Shown: positions 12,464 through 22,464, counted from the stretch's first letter. The stretch is DNA of 64,000 nt from Sipunculus nudus (GCA_026874595.1 CM049322.1:21021400-21085399); one strand, 5' to 3'. Translations and numbers: made by a program. The notes: generated by a model from the sequence alone, not told the origin.

Positions 12464-12595
12464 GTGGCCGCCACCCCTTCCCAACGAGGCATTCTCCAGA
12501 AAAGGTTGTCTATCTATCGAACAGTCGTGACCAGTCACAGTATCAGCCAGCAACGCCGTCAGTATCAGCAGGAAACCCGTCTTTATATCCATCAT
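5522..12595 (-). CDS. Two-domain secreted lipocalin (ApoD-like), ten exons
   Basis: The hand-assembled exons join into one frame of about 371 residues, apart from one extra base in exon 7. Residues 1-22 are a signal peptide. Domain 1 (about 23-197) has GRW at 47-49, WSRNP in the third lipocalin region and Cys 25, 89, 135, 145, 175 and 191. Domain 2 (about 198-371) has GQW at 219-221, TDY at 299-301, WTRTP and Cys 201, 265, 310, 318, 348 and 364. Equivalent introns have equivalent phases (0, 2, 1, 1), which supports duplication of one ancestral domain. Lipocalins are beta barrels that carry small hydrophobic ligands outside the cell; the ligand cannot be told from sequence. The alternative is two adjacent single-domain genes, but I found no second signal-peptide exon with a usable phase, and the linker exons splice in frame. 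A single gene is favoured. Confidence 0.8.
6229..6444 (-). CDS. Lipocalin exon 9: barrel core and helix, domain 2
   Basis: Acceptor TTTGCACTAG|GT in phase 1 and donor CACG|GTGACT in phase 1. It encodes TTGFVVETDYTSYVIMWFC, including the TDY signature of lipocalins, a short Cys 310-318 loop, VQVWTRTP and a basic helix with Cys 348. The similarity to ApoD-type lipocalins is clearest in this exon. Confidence 0.88.
7103..7135. repeat. (TA)n microsatellite in lipocalin intron 8
   Basis: A pure TA run between lipocalin exons 8 and 9. Confidence 0.95.
7348..7439 (-). CDS. Lipocalin exon 8, domain 2
   Basis: Acceptor TTCTTCAG|A in phase 2 and donor AACG|GTACCT in phase 1. It encodes NSGGCYKLPPATVTTT followed by NGKIIQYGTYNN. 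Cys 265 aligns with Cys 89 of domain 1. Phases equal those of exon 3. Confidence 0.82.
7710..7841 (-). CDS. Lipocalin exon 7: GxW strand A, domain 2 (frame disrupted)
   Basis: Acceptor TTTTGCAG|TCT in phase 0, strong donor ATGC|GTAAGT. The first part reads SMGQWHLMAWYFTEERG... The last part matches domain 1 only in a frame shifted by one base (KGDVSHVKYDY against NGELFANITHL). The exon is 132 nt where 131 would keep the frame. The extra base lies in the AAAAGGG run near 7740-7746. A weaker donor at AAAAGG|GTGACG (exon ending 7741) would restore frame while dropping about ten residues. Confidence 0.7.
7842..9540. other. Lipocalin intron 6
   Basis: About 1.7 kb of intron. Two segments on the minus strand, near 8487-8540 and 8106-8143, have acceptor- and donor-like ends. 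They are not needed to join exons 6 and 7 and encode no lipocalin-like sequence. A GC-richer patch at 8760-8870 may be an old repeat. Confidence 0.5.
9541..9596 (-). CDS. Lipocalin exon 6: start of domain 2, GC-AG donor
   Basis: Acceptor AATTTCAG|AA in phase 1. It encodes Q-QTCDPKYIPYFNRFEPLK, the conserved Cys and Phe segment that precedes the GxW strand. The frame joins exon 7 only if the donor is AAG|GCAAGT, a consensus GC donor in phase 0. The nearby GT (GCAA|GTTATA) would put exon 7 into a frame that meets a stop. Confidence 0.7.
10017..10040 (-). CDS. Lipocalin exon 5: 24-nt microexon
   Basis: Acceptor ACGATTGCAG|AT and donor ATCC|GTGAGT, phase 1 on both sides. Only 24 nt. It supplies NCLQEEPI, which corresponds to the C-terminal Cys of single-domain ApoD-type lipocalins (Cys 191). 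Without splicing the frame would run about nine codons into a T-rich run and stop, so splicing decides whether the protein has one or two domains. Confidence 0.65.
10294..10515 (-). CDS. Lipocalin exon 4: barrel core and C-terminal helix, domain 1
   Basis: Acceptor TTGCTCTGCAG|GT in phase 1 and donor GGAA|GTAAGT in phase 1. It encodes 73 full codons, including GKMYIAAGSYTGVGIRYMC, a short Cys-Cys loop (Cys 135 to 145), VDVWSRNPTLS (third lipocalin region with its Arg) and a helix-like stretch ending SLCLPE. It is the counterpart of exon 9. Confidence 0.88.
11314..11411 (-). CDS. Lipocalin exon 3, domain 1
   Basis: Acceptor TTTTTTCAG|A in phase 2 and donor TACC|GTGAGT in phase 1. It encodes LPNGECGDVVTYKHEIY..., containing Cys 89, for the strands that follow the GxW strand. 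It matches exon 8 of domain 2 in position, phase and Cys placement. Confidence 0.85.
11900..12015 (-). CDS. Lipocalin exon 2: GxW strand A, domain 1
   Basis: Acceptor TTCCTAG|GCT in phase 0 and donor CCT|GTATGT in phase 2. It encodes AVGRWYGHS..., the N-terminal GxW lipocalin signature, and ends ...GELFANITHL with an NIT sequon at residue 79. It is the counterpart of exon 7 in domain 2. Confidence 0.85.
12186..12232. repeat. Compound (TA)n(TG)n microsatellite in lipocalin intron 1
   Basis: TA, then TG, then TA dinucleotide runs, inside the intron between exons 1 and 2. Confidence 0.95.
12418..12462. repeat. (TA)n microsatellite abutting the exon 1 donor
   Basis: On the minus strand the intron begins GTATATAT, so the splice donor is continuous with this repeat. 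Confidence 0.95.
12464..12595 (-). CDS. Lipocalin exon 1: signal peptide and first Cys
   Basis: The exon encodes 44 residues: MMDIK, a hydrophobic run LLILTALLA, a likely cleavage after DTVTG, then HDCSIDRQPFLENAS with the first conserved Cys and an NAS sequon. There are in-frame ATGs at 12599-12601, 12593-12595 and 12590-12592. I chose the middle one because it sits directly before the hydrophobic core; the others add or remove only one or two residues. The exon ends CAC|GTATAT in phase 0, and the donor is the first bases of a (TA)n tract. Confidence 0.75.
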
Positions 12596-12687
12596 GTACA
12601 TTGGCTTACAACAGACCCTCAGCCCAAGGAATGGACAGGGTAGTTTCCACCTCCGGTCAAGTGATCCCCGCACTAGTTGAATCATGG

Positions 12688-12695
12688 TCACGTGA
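12688..12695 (-). promoter_or_regulatory. Palindromic E-box upstream of the lipocalin start
   Basis: TCACGTGA lies about 95 bp upstream of the chosen ATG. CACGTG E-boxes bind bHLH-zip factors. I saw no TATA box at a convincing distance, so the promoter assignment is positional inference. Confidence 0.35.
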
Positions 12696-12719
12696 CTAAT
12701 CATGTTGAACAAGTTCTAC

Positions 12720-13724
12720 TCTTTTACCGACCATGGATGTCTGTCGGGATTTATTTCTTTGAAGTCAGTTTCGGGTCTTAGCGGGTCAATGCCGTCATTT
12801 AAAATAGCCCATACAGGTGAACATGAAGTGCGATACAGTCATAGTACGTTGGAATGAAAGAACGTTTATGCCGGTCCAGCGAGTACGTATGGTGTTCGCC
12901 CATTCATATCGTCATTTATATTCCAACCATAAGGTCCTTAAGCTCTACCACATTGAAAGGTTGTAGGTCACATTAACCATCCTACTTAATATATATATTT
13001 TACATTGTAATTGACCTTGTTCTCTTCTTGTTAGTAAAAAATATAAAGGTAACATTATAGTCATCCGAAAACCCGTGATAAATGTTCTCATTTTGATTTT
13101 TTTTTATTCTGACAGAAGCCTACATTGCAGTCTCTCTCCATAAAATGCAAGTTAAGTGGTAACACCTTAAAAACTGATTTAGCAAACAGATATGAATGTA
13201 ACACGGCATATGTATATCTGGGATGAAGGTGTATTAGTTCATGGGCCAGTACTGGTTTAGCTACCGATGCCGGTATACGTTTCTCTGCCGTGAATTCCTT
13301 ATAACGAGAGTTCTCTGAAAATTTACATTGACATTTGACAAGACTAATTTTTCGAAAAAAATGGTCTTTTATGCAACCGCGTCACCCTACCGATTCAGGA
13401 GTAAAGGGAAATCAGATATAGGGGGTATGGCCTATTGTAACGTCCTTTATACTGCTTTGGTTGTGAAATGAACACCATTGTGCTTTTATTTATTGTAAAA
13501 GTAGGTAAATATATTTGTATTTGGATGAGTTACATTTATAATTAGTGCTGTTATATCCAATATTCCAATATTTTTGGAGATACGTTGACCAAAAGTTTTG
13601 TCACAAGAAATATATGGATTCATTCTTAATCTGACTTTATTTTGTTTTTGTTATTTTCTATGGCCCCTGATTTATGAAAATGAACGTTGGTGGTTTAAAC
13701 AAGGCAAATATCTTTGAGATATGG
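12720..13724. other. No recognisable feature
   Basis: Upstream flank of the lipocalin gene. AT-rich, with no exon or named repeat that I can support. Confidence 0.45.
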
Positions 13725-14780
13725 GCTTTTTATGAAACCGTGAAAATGTGCCATTTTTATGAACTGTGTAAAAGTGCTAATTATATGAAACCGTGTCAAA
13801 GTGCCAATTTTTAAGAGACCCTGTAAAAGTGCTAATTGTTATGAAACCGTGTCAAAGTGCCAATCGCTATGAAACCGTGTCAAAGTGCTAATTTTCATGA
13901 TACCGTGCCAAAGTGCCAATTGTTAAGAAACCGTAAAAGTGCCGATTTTGTTTTAACCGTGTAAAAGTGCCAATTTTTACAAAACCACGTCAAAGTGCCA
14001 TTTTTTATGAAACCCTGTCAAAGTGTTTTGTGAAATCGTGTCAAAGTGCTAATTTGTATGAACCCGTGTCAAAGTCCCAATTGTTTTGAAACCGTTTCAA
14101 AGTGCCAGGGGCTATGAAATCGTGTCAAAGTGCCGGTTTTTATGATACCGTGACAAAGTGCTCAATTGTTATGAAACCTGTAAAAGTCCCGTTTTTTAAC
14201 CGTGTCAAAGTGCCAATTTTTACAATACCGCGTCAAAGTGCCATTTTTTATGAAACCCTGTCAAAGTGTTTTGTGAAATCGTGTCAAAGTGCCAATTGTT
14301 ATGAAACAGTTTAAAAGTGCCGATTGTTATGAAATCGTATCAAAGTGCCAATTGTTATGTGATCGCGTCAAAGTTGCTTTTGTTATGAAACCGTGTAAAA
14401 GCGCAATTTTTTTTATGAAACCGTGTCAAGATGCCGATTTTTATAAAACCGTGTCAAGATGCCGATTTTTATAAAACCGTGTCAAAGTGCCGATTTTTAT
14501 GAAACCTTGTCAAAGTGCCAATTCCTATGAAACCTGTAAAAGTGCCGATTTTTATGAAACCGTGTCAAATTGCCAATTTCTCTGAAACCGTGTCAAAGTG
14601 CCAATTTCTCTAAAAACGTGACAAAGTGCCAATTTATATGAAACCGTGTAAAAGTGCCATTTTTTATGAAACCGTGTCAAAGTGCCATTTTTTTATAAAA
14701 CCATGTCTAAGTGCCAATCTTTATAAAACCGTGTCAAGATGCTGATTTTTATCAAACTGTTTAAAAGTGCCAAATTTATA
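13725..14780 (+). repeat. 28-bp minisatellite, about 37 copies
   Basis: The core AAACCGTGTCAAAGTGCCAA recurs with a T/A-rich spacer (TTTTTATG) about every 28 bp across more than 1 kb. Units differ by substitutions and one- or two-base indels, giving an old, unhomogenised array. Short open frames inside reflect the repeat and are not genes. Confidence 0.95.
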
Positions 14781-15101
14781 GCTGAGGTGTGGTGGATTTA
14801 TGGTCACAGAAATCAACTACAACTTCCGTTCTACAAGACCTTGGATTATAGATAAGTACCATCTTAATCCTTCTTCCATAGGTAAATAAGGCAGATATAA
14901 TGTTTGTGGTTTTATTTTTCTTTTTACAAAATTCAAAATAAAAATTTAGCAGAATACGCAATCCCTGTCAACACTGGGATATTAATGAAAAGAAATTTGT
15001 TTCATAGTTCTGTCATGAAGTTCGAAACCAGTATGAAATTCTGAAGATGTACATACTTATTAAAGCTAGCATTGAAACGTGGGTGTTGGTATCTCAACAA
15101 C

Positions 15102-15105
<4 letters not shown>

Positions 15106-15176
<71 letters not shown>
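15106..15176. repeat. (TA)n microsatellite
   Basis: Two TA runs separated by short TACATA interruptions. Confidence 0.95.
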
Positions 15177-15180
<4 letters not shown>

Positions 15181-15376
15181 TTAATGTACGGTTAGTTTGA
15201 CTTTATCAGTTTATACGACAGTTCTGTTTCGTGAGAGCAGCAGTCAAGCCGGCTCACTCTTCCGGAACAAATTGGAGTCCCTGCCTCTTCATCTGTGTAT
15301 TCTTAACGTCATTCAATGTATTCATCTCCACCTTTCACCAAGTGTAACTCTCAGGCTGTCCTTTTCTTTGTGTTTG

Positions 15377-15379
<3 letters not shown>

Positions 15380-15408
<29 letters not shown>
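15380..15408. repeat. (CT)n microsatellite
   Basis: CT dinucleotide run in a pyrimidine-rich region. Confidence 0.95.
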
Positions 15409-15410
<2 letters not shown>

Positions 15411-15439
15411 GCATCAGCTTTCTTTCGTCTCACTATGCG

Positions 15440-16010
15440 TCATTTATAGCTTATTTTCTTTCTCTTTGTCTTCTTCATCACCTGGTTTACTCACCTGCCC
15501 TCTACTTTGTGTCATTTTGTTCATTTCTGTTTGTTTGTCAGTAATCCACAATTTCGCCTGCTCGCTTGTTCTTGCGTCTTTTAAATATCATTCTACAGCC
15601 AACCACTTTGTATTAATTTTGTCAGTAATGGTTCAGTGTTCACAAGCTAAAGCTCATTTTCCTTCTCTTCTATAAAATCTGGTTTAGTCACCGGTTATCT
15701 CAGATGTGTCATTTTGTTAGTATGTCTATCTGTTTGTCAGTTGTCCACAATTTTGGCTGATTGCTGGTTCTTGCTTCTCACAATCATCCTTCTACGGGCC
15801 ACCTTTTAGCAGGAATCACTTTTGTAACTTACATATCTTTAATTGGAAGAATGCCTGGATGTAAATCTGAATGTGTATCTTATAGTGGTTAAAGTTCCAG
15901 GGCAAGGTTACCAAAACACATCAAAATCTTATTTCATAACTTTGTCAATGATGGATCTATTTTTACAAACTATGGTTCATTTTCTTCCTTTTCTTCATTG
16001 ATCATTTATT
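15440..16010 (+). repeat. Pyrimidine-rich tandem repeat, about 200-bp unit
   Basis: A block running 'CTGGTTTACTCACC...TGTCATTTTGTTCATTTCTG' and 'TTTGTCAGTAATCCACAATT' at 15482-15560 recurs about 197 bp later with substitutions. A partial third copy starts near 15942. The 119-codon plus-strand frame across it is compositional (Ser, Leu and Phe rich) and is not called a gene. Confidence 0.65.
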
Positions 16011-16602
16011 TGACTATTTCTACTTCATTATTTTTCTGCCACTTTTTTTTATTTGATTTCATTCATATTCACACAGGATGTACCCTACTATTGTCCTATT
16101 AATTTGACCCTGTTTCAGTGACGACCTAATTTTAAAGGTAACAGGGATAAAAAGTTTTTTTTATATAATTTTCTTCTTAACTATTAGGGGTACAGACAAA
16201 TGGATGATAATTTGTCCACAATAGCTGATTCCATGCCCTACTGGGGGTAAGGCTTTGAATTAACCCATGCAAACTATATTTTCTATAGATGATTAAGCAC
16301 GTTTCAGTTAGGCTATGTTTCCGACGTTTCCGGATAAAACATATGACCCAGAAAGTTGAAAGTTTTACGAACGTATGCCGTTCACAATTAACTTAAGACT
16401 ACAGTGGCAAGTTTGATAGCATACTTTCAATAGTTTAAGAATAATATGCAATTTACAAAGATAAAAATGTGACTTCGGAAGTTTCAGCTCAACGCCGGAA
16501 ACACAAGAAAGAACGGAAAAATGTCATTTGTTTTACAGAACTAAAGTTGTCCCTAAACAGATCAGTTTTAGAGTCAGTGATAGGAAAGGGGGAGGGGATT
16601 CT

Positions 16603-16626
16603 GTTGGGGGGAGGGGGGGGGGGGGT
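16603..16626. repeat. Poly-G tract
   Basis: An almost pure G run. Such tracts here are often parts of dispersed repeats. Confidence 0.9.
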
Positions 16627-16829
16627 ATCTGTGACTGTCCATGATAGTTACAGAAGCCTAGTTCTCTCTGTCTTTTGCTCTGAGGAACCATCAGGTTATG
16701 ACCATCTTCATTTGCGAATGAAAACAGGCGGATGTGGATAAAGAGTTGTACATTGTGAGAAGCTAGTTAAGACCATCACTCGATGTGACATGAGGTTTAC
16801 TCTTAGTGACTCAGATCTATCACTTACCT

Positions 16830-16830
16830 T

Positions 16831-16886
<56 letters not shown>
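16830..16886. repeat. (TA)n microsatellite
   Basis: TA run with one TACATA interruption, just upstream of LTR copy A. Confidence 0.95.
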
Positions 16887-16889
<3 letters not shown>

Positions 16890-16919
16890 TGCCTTATCAG
16901 AACATATTACCAATACTGT

Positions 16920-17731
16920 TGTTACATGCATCTGTTTATTATGCGCATGGCTTTACATGTGCCTGGTGTACTGATTCGTGTAAGGCACAAGCCCTGTGCG
17001 TTGCTATTGGAACCGTACTTGATGAACTCTGGCTTACTCCAAGACACAGCGTGCTTTTTTTAGTCTAAAAAGTTCGAGTTTGTTCTTTGGCCTTTTCCGG
17101 ACTAGAAGCTTCTGGACTTGGGGGGAAAAGCTAATAATATGAGCTGTGTTTTGAGCCGGAAGAAAGGAAAATACCAGCGACCAGCGGGCCCTAAGGGTGC
17201 GACTTTCTCGTCAGTCTTGGGACCTACTTCGATAATTGCATAATTACAGATATTCTGTGGACTTGATACAGACTTTATACAGAATTTATATAGATTGTCT
17301 TCAGCTTGCCTTTGGGATTTTACCTGAATGCACTTCCGAATTACAACAGATTGTCTTGGAGATTTAATTGGACTATTCACCCCGAATATTTACTTGAACT
17401 GTTCACGTGGATTATTTATGCTAAAAGACTCTTGTTAGACTGTGACAGTTGTGTTATACAGGAATCAAGGCATAGAATCCGGACTCTGGTGATGTACATT
17501 TTTTTATTGTTATGTCTTAAATATTGTGTAATTCTATTGATTTAGTGTATTGTAAAGTTAGGATTGTTCTCAGAATAAATTATAATTATTTGTTAAAAAA
17601 ACACTGACTTCTTTATTATTCCTCTAGACATTTCACGCTGTCTAGTGTTGCGGAATCTATTGTTTTGTCTCCGTTACAAGAGCTTGTGCTCACCACGTTA
17701 TCCTGATCTGTTATTATTAGGTTCCATAACG
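16920..17731 (+). mobile_element. Diverged solo LTR, copy A
   Basis: It aligns along its length with the complete LTR at 49185-50030. It begins TGTTACATG and ends GGTTCCATAACG, where the intact copy ends GTAACA. Shared blocks include 'AGCTGTGTTTTGAGCCGG'-like sequence near 17140, 'TTGATTTAGTGTATTGTA', an AATAAA at 17574-17579, then 'CACTGACTTCTTTATT' and 'TTTCACGCTG'. No coding region adjoins it, so it is a solo LTR or fragment. Target duplications are not clear. Confidence 0.75.
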
Positions 17732-17734
17732 TTG

Positions 17735-18594
17735 TATACAATCTTTCAACACGTATGTATTGGTTGACAATTTCATTTTTGATTATATTATTAGAAAGTT
17801 AAATTAGAAGTGATATTTAGTTTCTACACGTACCTCGGCATGGTAATGACCCAATAATTCACAGATAATAATGAAAACGAAAATGTATACCATTTTAAAC
17901 GACGATGGCGCCTTAATACTCAAATAACTATAGGACGGAGTCAAAACAAGTGAAGCGCAAATGACATTAACAAAAATAACATTTCAAAAAGTCAAAAATA
18001 CATTTCATAATAAGTCAGTCTTAAATGCGATTCATACAACAGTTAAACGGCTATAATATAAATTGTGGTCACACACTAAATATAGAAAAATATCGAGCTT
18101 GCCTTTACATTTGGAAAGCAATTTTCCCGATTTTACCTTTTTCATTATTTCGCGTGGAACTCATTTTCTATCTTACCATGTATTAATCTACACATAGTAA
18201 ATACATTGATTATTGTCATGCGCAAGCTTCCCGAATTTGACAATGACCCAACGAACGAATAGACAGTCTCGTCACCTATACGCAGATATTATGAAACAAA
18301 TATATTATATAGGTCTAGTTTTGTTTTACATAAAATATAAAATATCTGCTATTACATAATCTGTTAATCTATAATATCTGCTTCAATATAAATATTTTGT
18401 CTTTCTTTTTTTAAACCTACAGGCGTGGCTGAGTGTACAAAATACATACGATTCCATTGAGATTTCACTATAAATCCCCGTTCATCTGTGAAAATCTGTT
18501 AGGGGTCTTATTCATGGAGGTTTCATTTTCATAATTATTTCCCTTTGGCGAATATCGCGAATATAAAAGCCGAACGAATAAAAAGCTAAACAAA

Positions 18595-18595
<1 letters not shown>
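17735..18595. other. No recognisable gene
   Basis: AT-rich. The only notable item is a 'GGCGAATATCGCGAATAT' motif near 18547-18566, resembling the ends of the inverted-repeat element at 55.6-56.0 kb. Confidence 0.45.
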
Positions 18596-18642
<47 letters not shown>

Positions 18643-18658
18643 ATGTATGTATGTAATT
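18596..18658. repeat. (TA)n microsatellite
   Basis: TA run grading into ATGT repeats. Confidence 0.95.
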
Positions 18659-19098
18659 GAGAAAATAGAAAGGTAAGGCCGTCCTGTGGAAAAGCAGAAA
18701 GGAAAATGATAAATCTAGACAAATCAGTGTTCGTTTTGAACGCTCAAATACAGAGATGAAGCTTTTCAGACAGCATTAAAAGTCGACCGACAATCTGAAA
18801 CACCTGTTTATGTACTATAACAGATTGGAACATATATAGAGAAACAAAAAGAAAAAAAGAAACAGTTTTTTTTTAATCTGTGTGCATAAAGAAAGAAATA
18901 CGTGGGAGTAAACTAAATGAGAATTGGTTCAGCTGTCAATCAAGTGAGGAATGGAACGCATAGGAGAGAACGTTAATCAGAAAATATTTTAAGCAATTGT
19001 ATATAGACAAAAATCACTTCAATATCATATCTGAACATGTCACGGAATTATTTATATCAAAAATGCACATGAAAGCTCTCAAGAATTAGAACTTAACA

Positions 19099-19222
19099 AA
19101 AATTACTTTTTTATGAATAAAACAAGTGATACGGGAAATGAAAAATAACAAAGCACCTGGACCACATGGGCTTGTCGCAGAGTTGTACAAAGAAAATGTA
19201 GATAACTTTGAGGGCATGTAGT
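19099..19222 (+). mobile_element. LINE reverse transcriptase fragment
   Basis: The plus frame reads ...REMKNNKAPGPHGLVAELYK..., the KxPGPDG-type block at the start of non-LTR reverse transcriptases. It stops at TAG 19220-19222. No other RT motifs follow, so this is a short dead fragment. Confidence 0.75.
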
Positions 19223-19267
19223 CAGTGTTATATGATGATGTCCTCAATTGCAAATTGACCTGGTGAC

Positions 19268-19268
<1 letters not shown>

Positions 19269-19311
<43 letters not shown>

Positions 19312-19336
19312 AGAGAGAGAGATAGAGAGAGAGAGA
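19269..19336. repeat. (GA)n microsatellite
   Basis: GA dinucleotide run with one GGGG interruption. Confidence 0.95.
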
Positions 19337-19847
19337 CGTGAGGACGTCCTTTGACATGAATGTCTCAAAAGGTCCTGTAAGATTGCCTACAAGAAACATG
19401 CTGAATTCTAAGTATGAGTAGAATGCTCAATAATATGGCGTAAACGGTAAATTACGTTTGCTTTTGTAAGGTAACTATGTTTTTGCAAATTAAGCCTTTT
19501 GTTCGTGCAGATCGCGTCAGTTACACGCCAGATGAATCAAGTGTCCTTAAACTCGTTTGTTTAATGCTTTGAATTTATTTATACTTTCACTTCCTCGTTT
19601 TATTTACGAGCATTTATATGCAACTGTTTTTTTAGTTGTTATATGCATACAATTTAAGCAGTTGTAGTTGTAGTTCTTATCGCTGCTAAAACACTGTAAT
19701 TTGACAAACAATATATTTTATGGTAGAAAATTCTGCTAAATTGTGAGGCACACATTGTCCATTTGTGAGTTAACACTTATGTAGCTAGCTGCTCCTGTCA
19801 ACTGGACCTATCGTTAAAAAGTCGTTACGATGGCGTCTACAATACAC

Positions 19848-20060
19848 TTACGTACGTTTGGCCAATAGACCGTTATGCTAGTACAGCAGAGATATATGAC
19901 ACAGAGGTTATACATGGACTTCTTAAATAATGAATTCAGTGTGAATGTTACCAAGCGGGTCGAGCTGTCTATGGCCAATGAGACCGCTGTCCGCGTTCTC
20001 AATGCAACGATGCCATTCGCACCAGGAGTGATGGTTCGATATGCAAATGCGAAAGAATCT
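19848..20060 (-). CDS. Possible unidentified exon
   Basis: The minus strand is open from about 20060 and reads ...FAYRTITPGANGIVALRTR... then ...RLVTFTLNSLFKKSMYNLC... It ends at a strong donor, CGTAC|GTAAGT (GT at 19847-19846). Composition looks protein-like, but the plus strand is also open here and I recognise no family. No convincing acceptor was found at the other end. Confidence 0.25.
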
Positions 20061-20084
20061 CCAGGTCCTCAAAGAGCCTTGTGA

Positions 20085-21040
20085 GGCCCTAACAGGCAAA
20101 TATCAGGGTTTCGCCATACTTACTTTACAGGGCATTAGTGATATGAGCCGGCACTGAGTTACGTCTATCGGTACATGGAATCGCATTTTTTAGGCATATT
20201 GATAGCACATACCTATTAAAGGCCAGGCTGGGCTAAACTTTAGTTTGATCCATATTTCATTTCGTTTCAGTGAAAATTATTGTATTCTTCTATGCAGCCA
20301 ATTTTCCTGTATCAGAATGCAAACAGTTTTAATCGTGCATGAATATCTCACCCACAGGGTATATGTTTCATTTGATAAAAACAAGATGGCGGTGTGTTGC
20401 AAAAGCGGTAAATATCGTAATGAAAAGTGAAGATATTTTATAAATTAGCCCGCAAGGGTAAACATGTGTTTACAGTACGTACATGTATGATTTGAACGAA
20501 AGAGATTTCAGGTGGGAGGCGTTCCCGTATTGTACCACTCCGTTCGGGTCATGCATTTGAATGTCTTTGTATGGACAAAGGTTGCTTTTTTTTCTCTGAT
20601 ATGATGTACAGGTTTTAATCTATTTTATAAGCAACGACGATTGCACCCAACCGTTGTAACGGAACTCCTCTTTAGCCACGTGCGCCTCAGAAAAGCCCGT
20701 TTTGGGCATGAACTGCAGATGTGTCTTAAGGGGGATATGGTTAATATTTTGGATTGAACCCTGAAGAATCAGACAATGTTTCGCAAAGAGTCTATCGCAG
20801 GACCTTCTCGCAGAAACTACGCCATTGAACTGCGCTCATGTCTAAACCCCCTCTCGTACGAACCGCGTTGATGTCTCGAGCATATGTCCCAAAGCAGGAA
20901 CAAGTAATATGCTAGTAAGAAAAAATAACTATAAAGACATTTTAGTGTTCGAATGAGGCAGTAAATAATAAAATGTTATATTTATTTATATCCTTTAACA
21001 GAGATTAATAGACCGATTCATCAGTCAGCTTCTGGAAGCA
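20085..21040. other. No recognisable feature
   Basis: Mixed composition, somewhat GC-richer at 20640-20880. No exon or named repeat supported. Confidence 0.4.
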
Positions 21041-21049
21041 CACAGTCCT

Positions 21050-21430
21050 GGCGAAGCTTGGCCGTGAATCATCATGTACACTTGCCTGGGATTAAATGGC
21101 GCTTTTATATCAGCCTCCGCCATGTGGGGGTCCCTATTTGTGAGATGCTCCAACATTTGTGTTTGGGTTCACTTATGTGGCTCAAATTCAACGTTTCATT
21201 TGCGGATAGGTGACTCTACATTTTCGATGATGCCTTCATGATGTCCCTGAATCCAGGTCATGCGCCGGAATTACACATAAACCTAATAGATGACCCATTC
21301 CTGAAATGCCCTGAAAATGTCATATGATTCCGTTCATGAGTGCATGAACTATGATGCGAACAAACACACAAGGCCACAAACACCAACACACACACACACA
21401 CGAACTGCGATAAACGCTACCCTCCTGGCT
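21050..21430 (+). repeat. Dispersed repeat, copy 1
   Basis: It shares 'CCTCCGCCATGTGGG' (21114-21127) and 'CCCATTCCTGAAATGCCCTGA' type blocks, in the same order, with 43.93-44.17 kb. Both copies end in an ACACAC-rich tail. No coding capacity seen. Confidence 0.65.
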
Positions 21431-21611
21431 GAAGCAATTACTCCATATGACTGATGTCTCCTTTTCTTATTGCACGACCGACAAATTGATATATATATTT
21501 ATATTTTGCCTGTGTGTGAATAAGCACAAAGCAATAACTTTGATGTGAATGCATTGCTGAAAGGGGGAACAAAGCTAAACCCAACCGCAGATAAAGTAGG
21601 TATATAAGAAA

Positions 21612-21967
21612 GTATAAATTGGACTATTTACCGGGAAGATTTACTTGAATTGTTCACGTGGATTATTTGTTGTGGTAGTGGTGGTATCCAGGAATCAACG
21701 CCTAGGATCCGGACTCTGGTAATGTACATTTTTATTATTGTTATGTATTAAATACTGTGTAATTGTATTGATTTAGTGTATTGTAGTGATATGATAGTTC
21801 TAAGAATAAATTATAATTATTTGTTAACAAAAAAAAAACACTGACTTCTTTATTCATTCCCCTTGACATTTCACGCTGCCGAGTGTTGTGGAATCTATTT
21901 TTTGTCTCATAACAAGGGTTCGTATTCGTCGTGATTTCGTGATCTGTTATTGTAAGGTTGCGTAACA
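21612..21967 (+). mobile_element. LTR fragment, copy B (5' truncated)
   Basis: It matches the 3' part of the LTRs at 16.9 and 49.2 kb: 'TTCACGTGGATTATTT', 'AGGATCCGGACTCTGGT', AATAAA at 21805-21810, 'CACTGACTTCTTTATTC' and the terminal GTAACA at 21962-21967. The 5' 450 bp or so are missing. Confidence 0.75.
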
Positions 21968-22464
21968 TTATATTTTTTATCAAGCCATATCCGTTACATA
22001 CCAAAGAAAATAGATATTTGCAGTCATATATCACTTATAGTAAATCTGCCTCATTGCCCATATTTCAATAAGTGTGTTAAGGGGGGGGGGAGGGTACACA
22101 TCGATATAGAAATAAACTCATCAACCGCTGTAAGTTCCCTTCCAAACTGGGATGCTAGAAAAAAGACATGTGAGAAGAAAAACCATAGGATCAGGAACAC
22201 AGAAGCCCCGTCATGTGAAATATGGCCTCTATATCTATGGACATCCCCGCCTATTGGAAAAGCCCCTCAACCATAAGTCTGTTCTTGACTCCAACCACAT
22301 TTTTTATTTAATATATGTAACAGTGGTCCGTCTGTTAGTCTGCAGTTGGGTCCACTTTCTTTCGTTTATTGAAGAGCTAATATATCAGCGAAACCAGGTT
22401 GTTGTACATGACGGTTTATTAATACAGTGCGGGTGAAGTATATACAGGGTACTTGTCTCTGGAA

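Noticed and set aside
15316-15675. 119-codon Ser/Leu-rich plus frame as a secreted or membrane protein.
   Set aside because: It lies in a CT-rich tandem repeat, and its hydrophobic character follows from pyrimidine-rich DNA.
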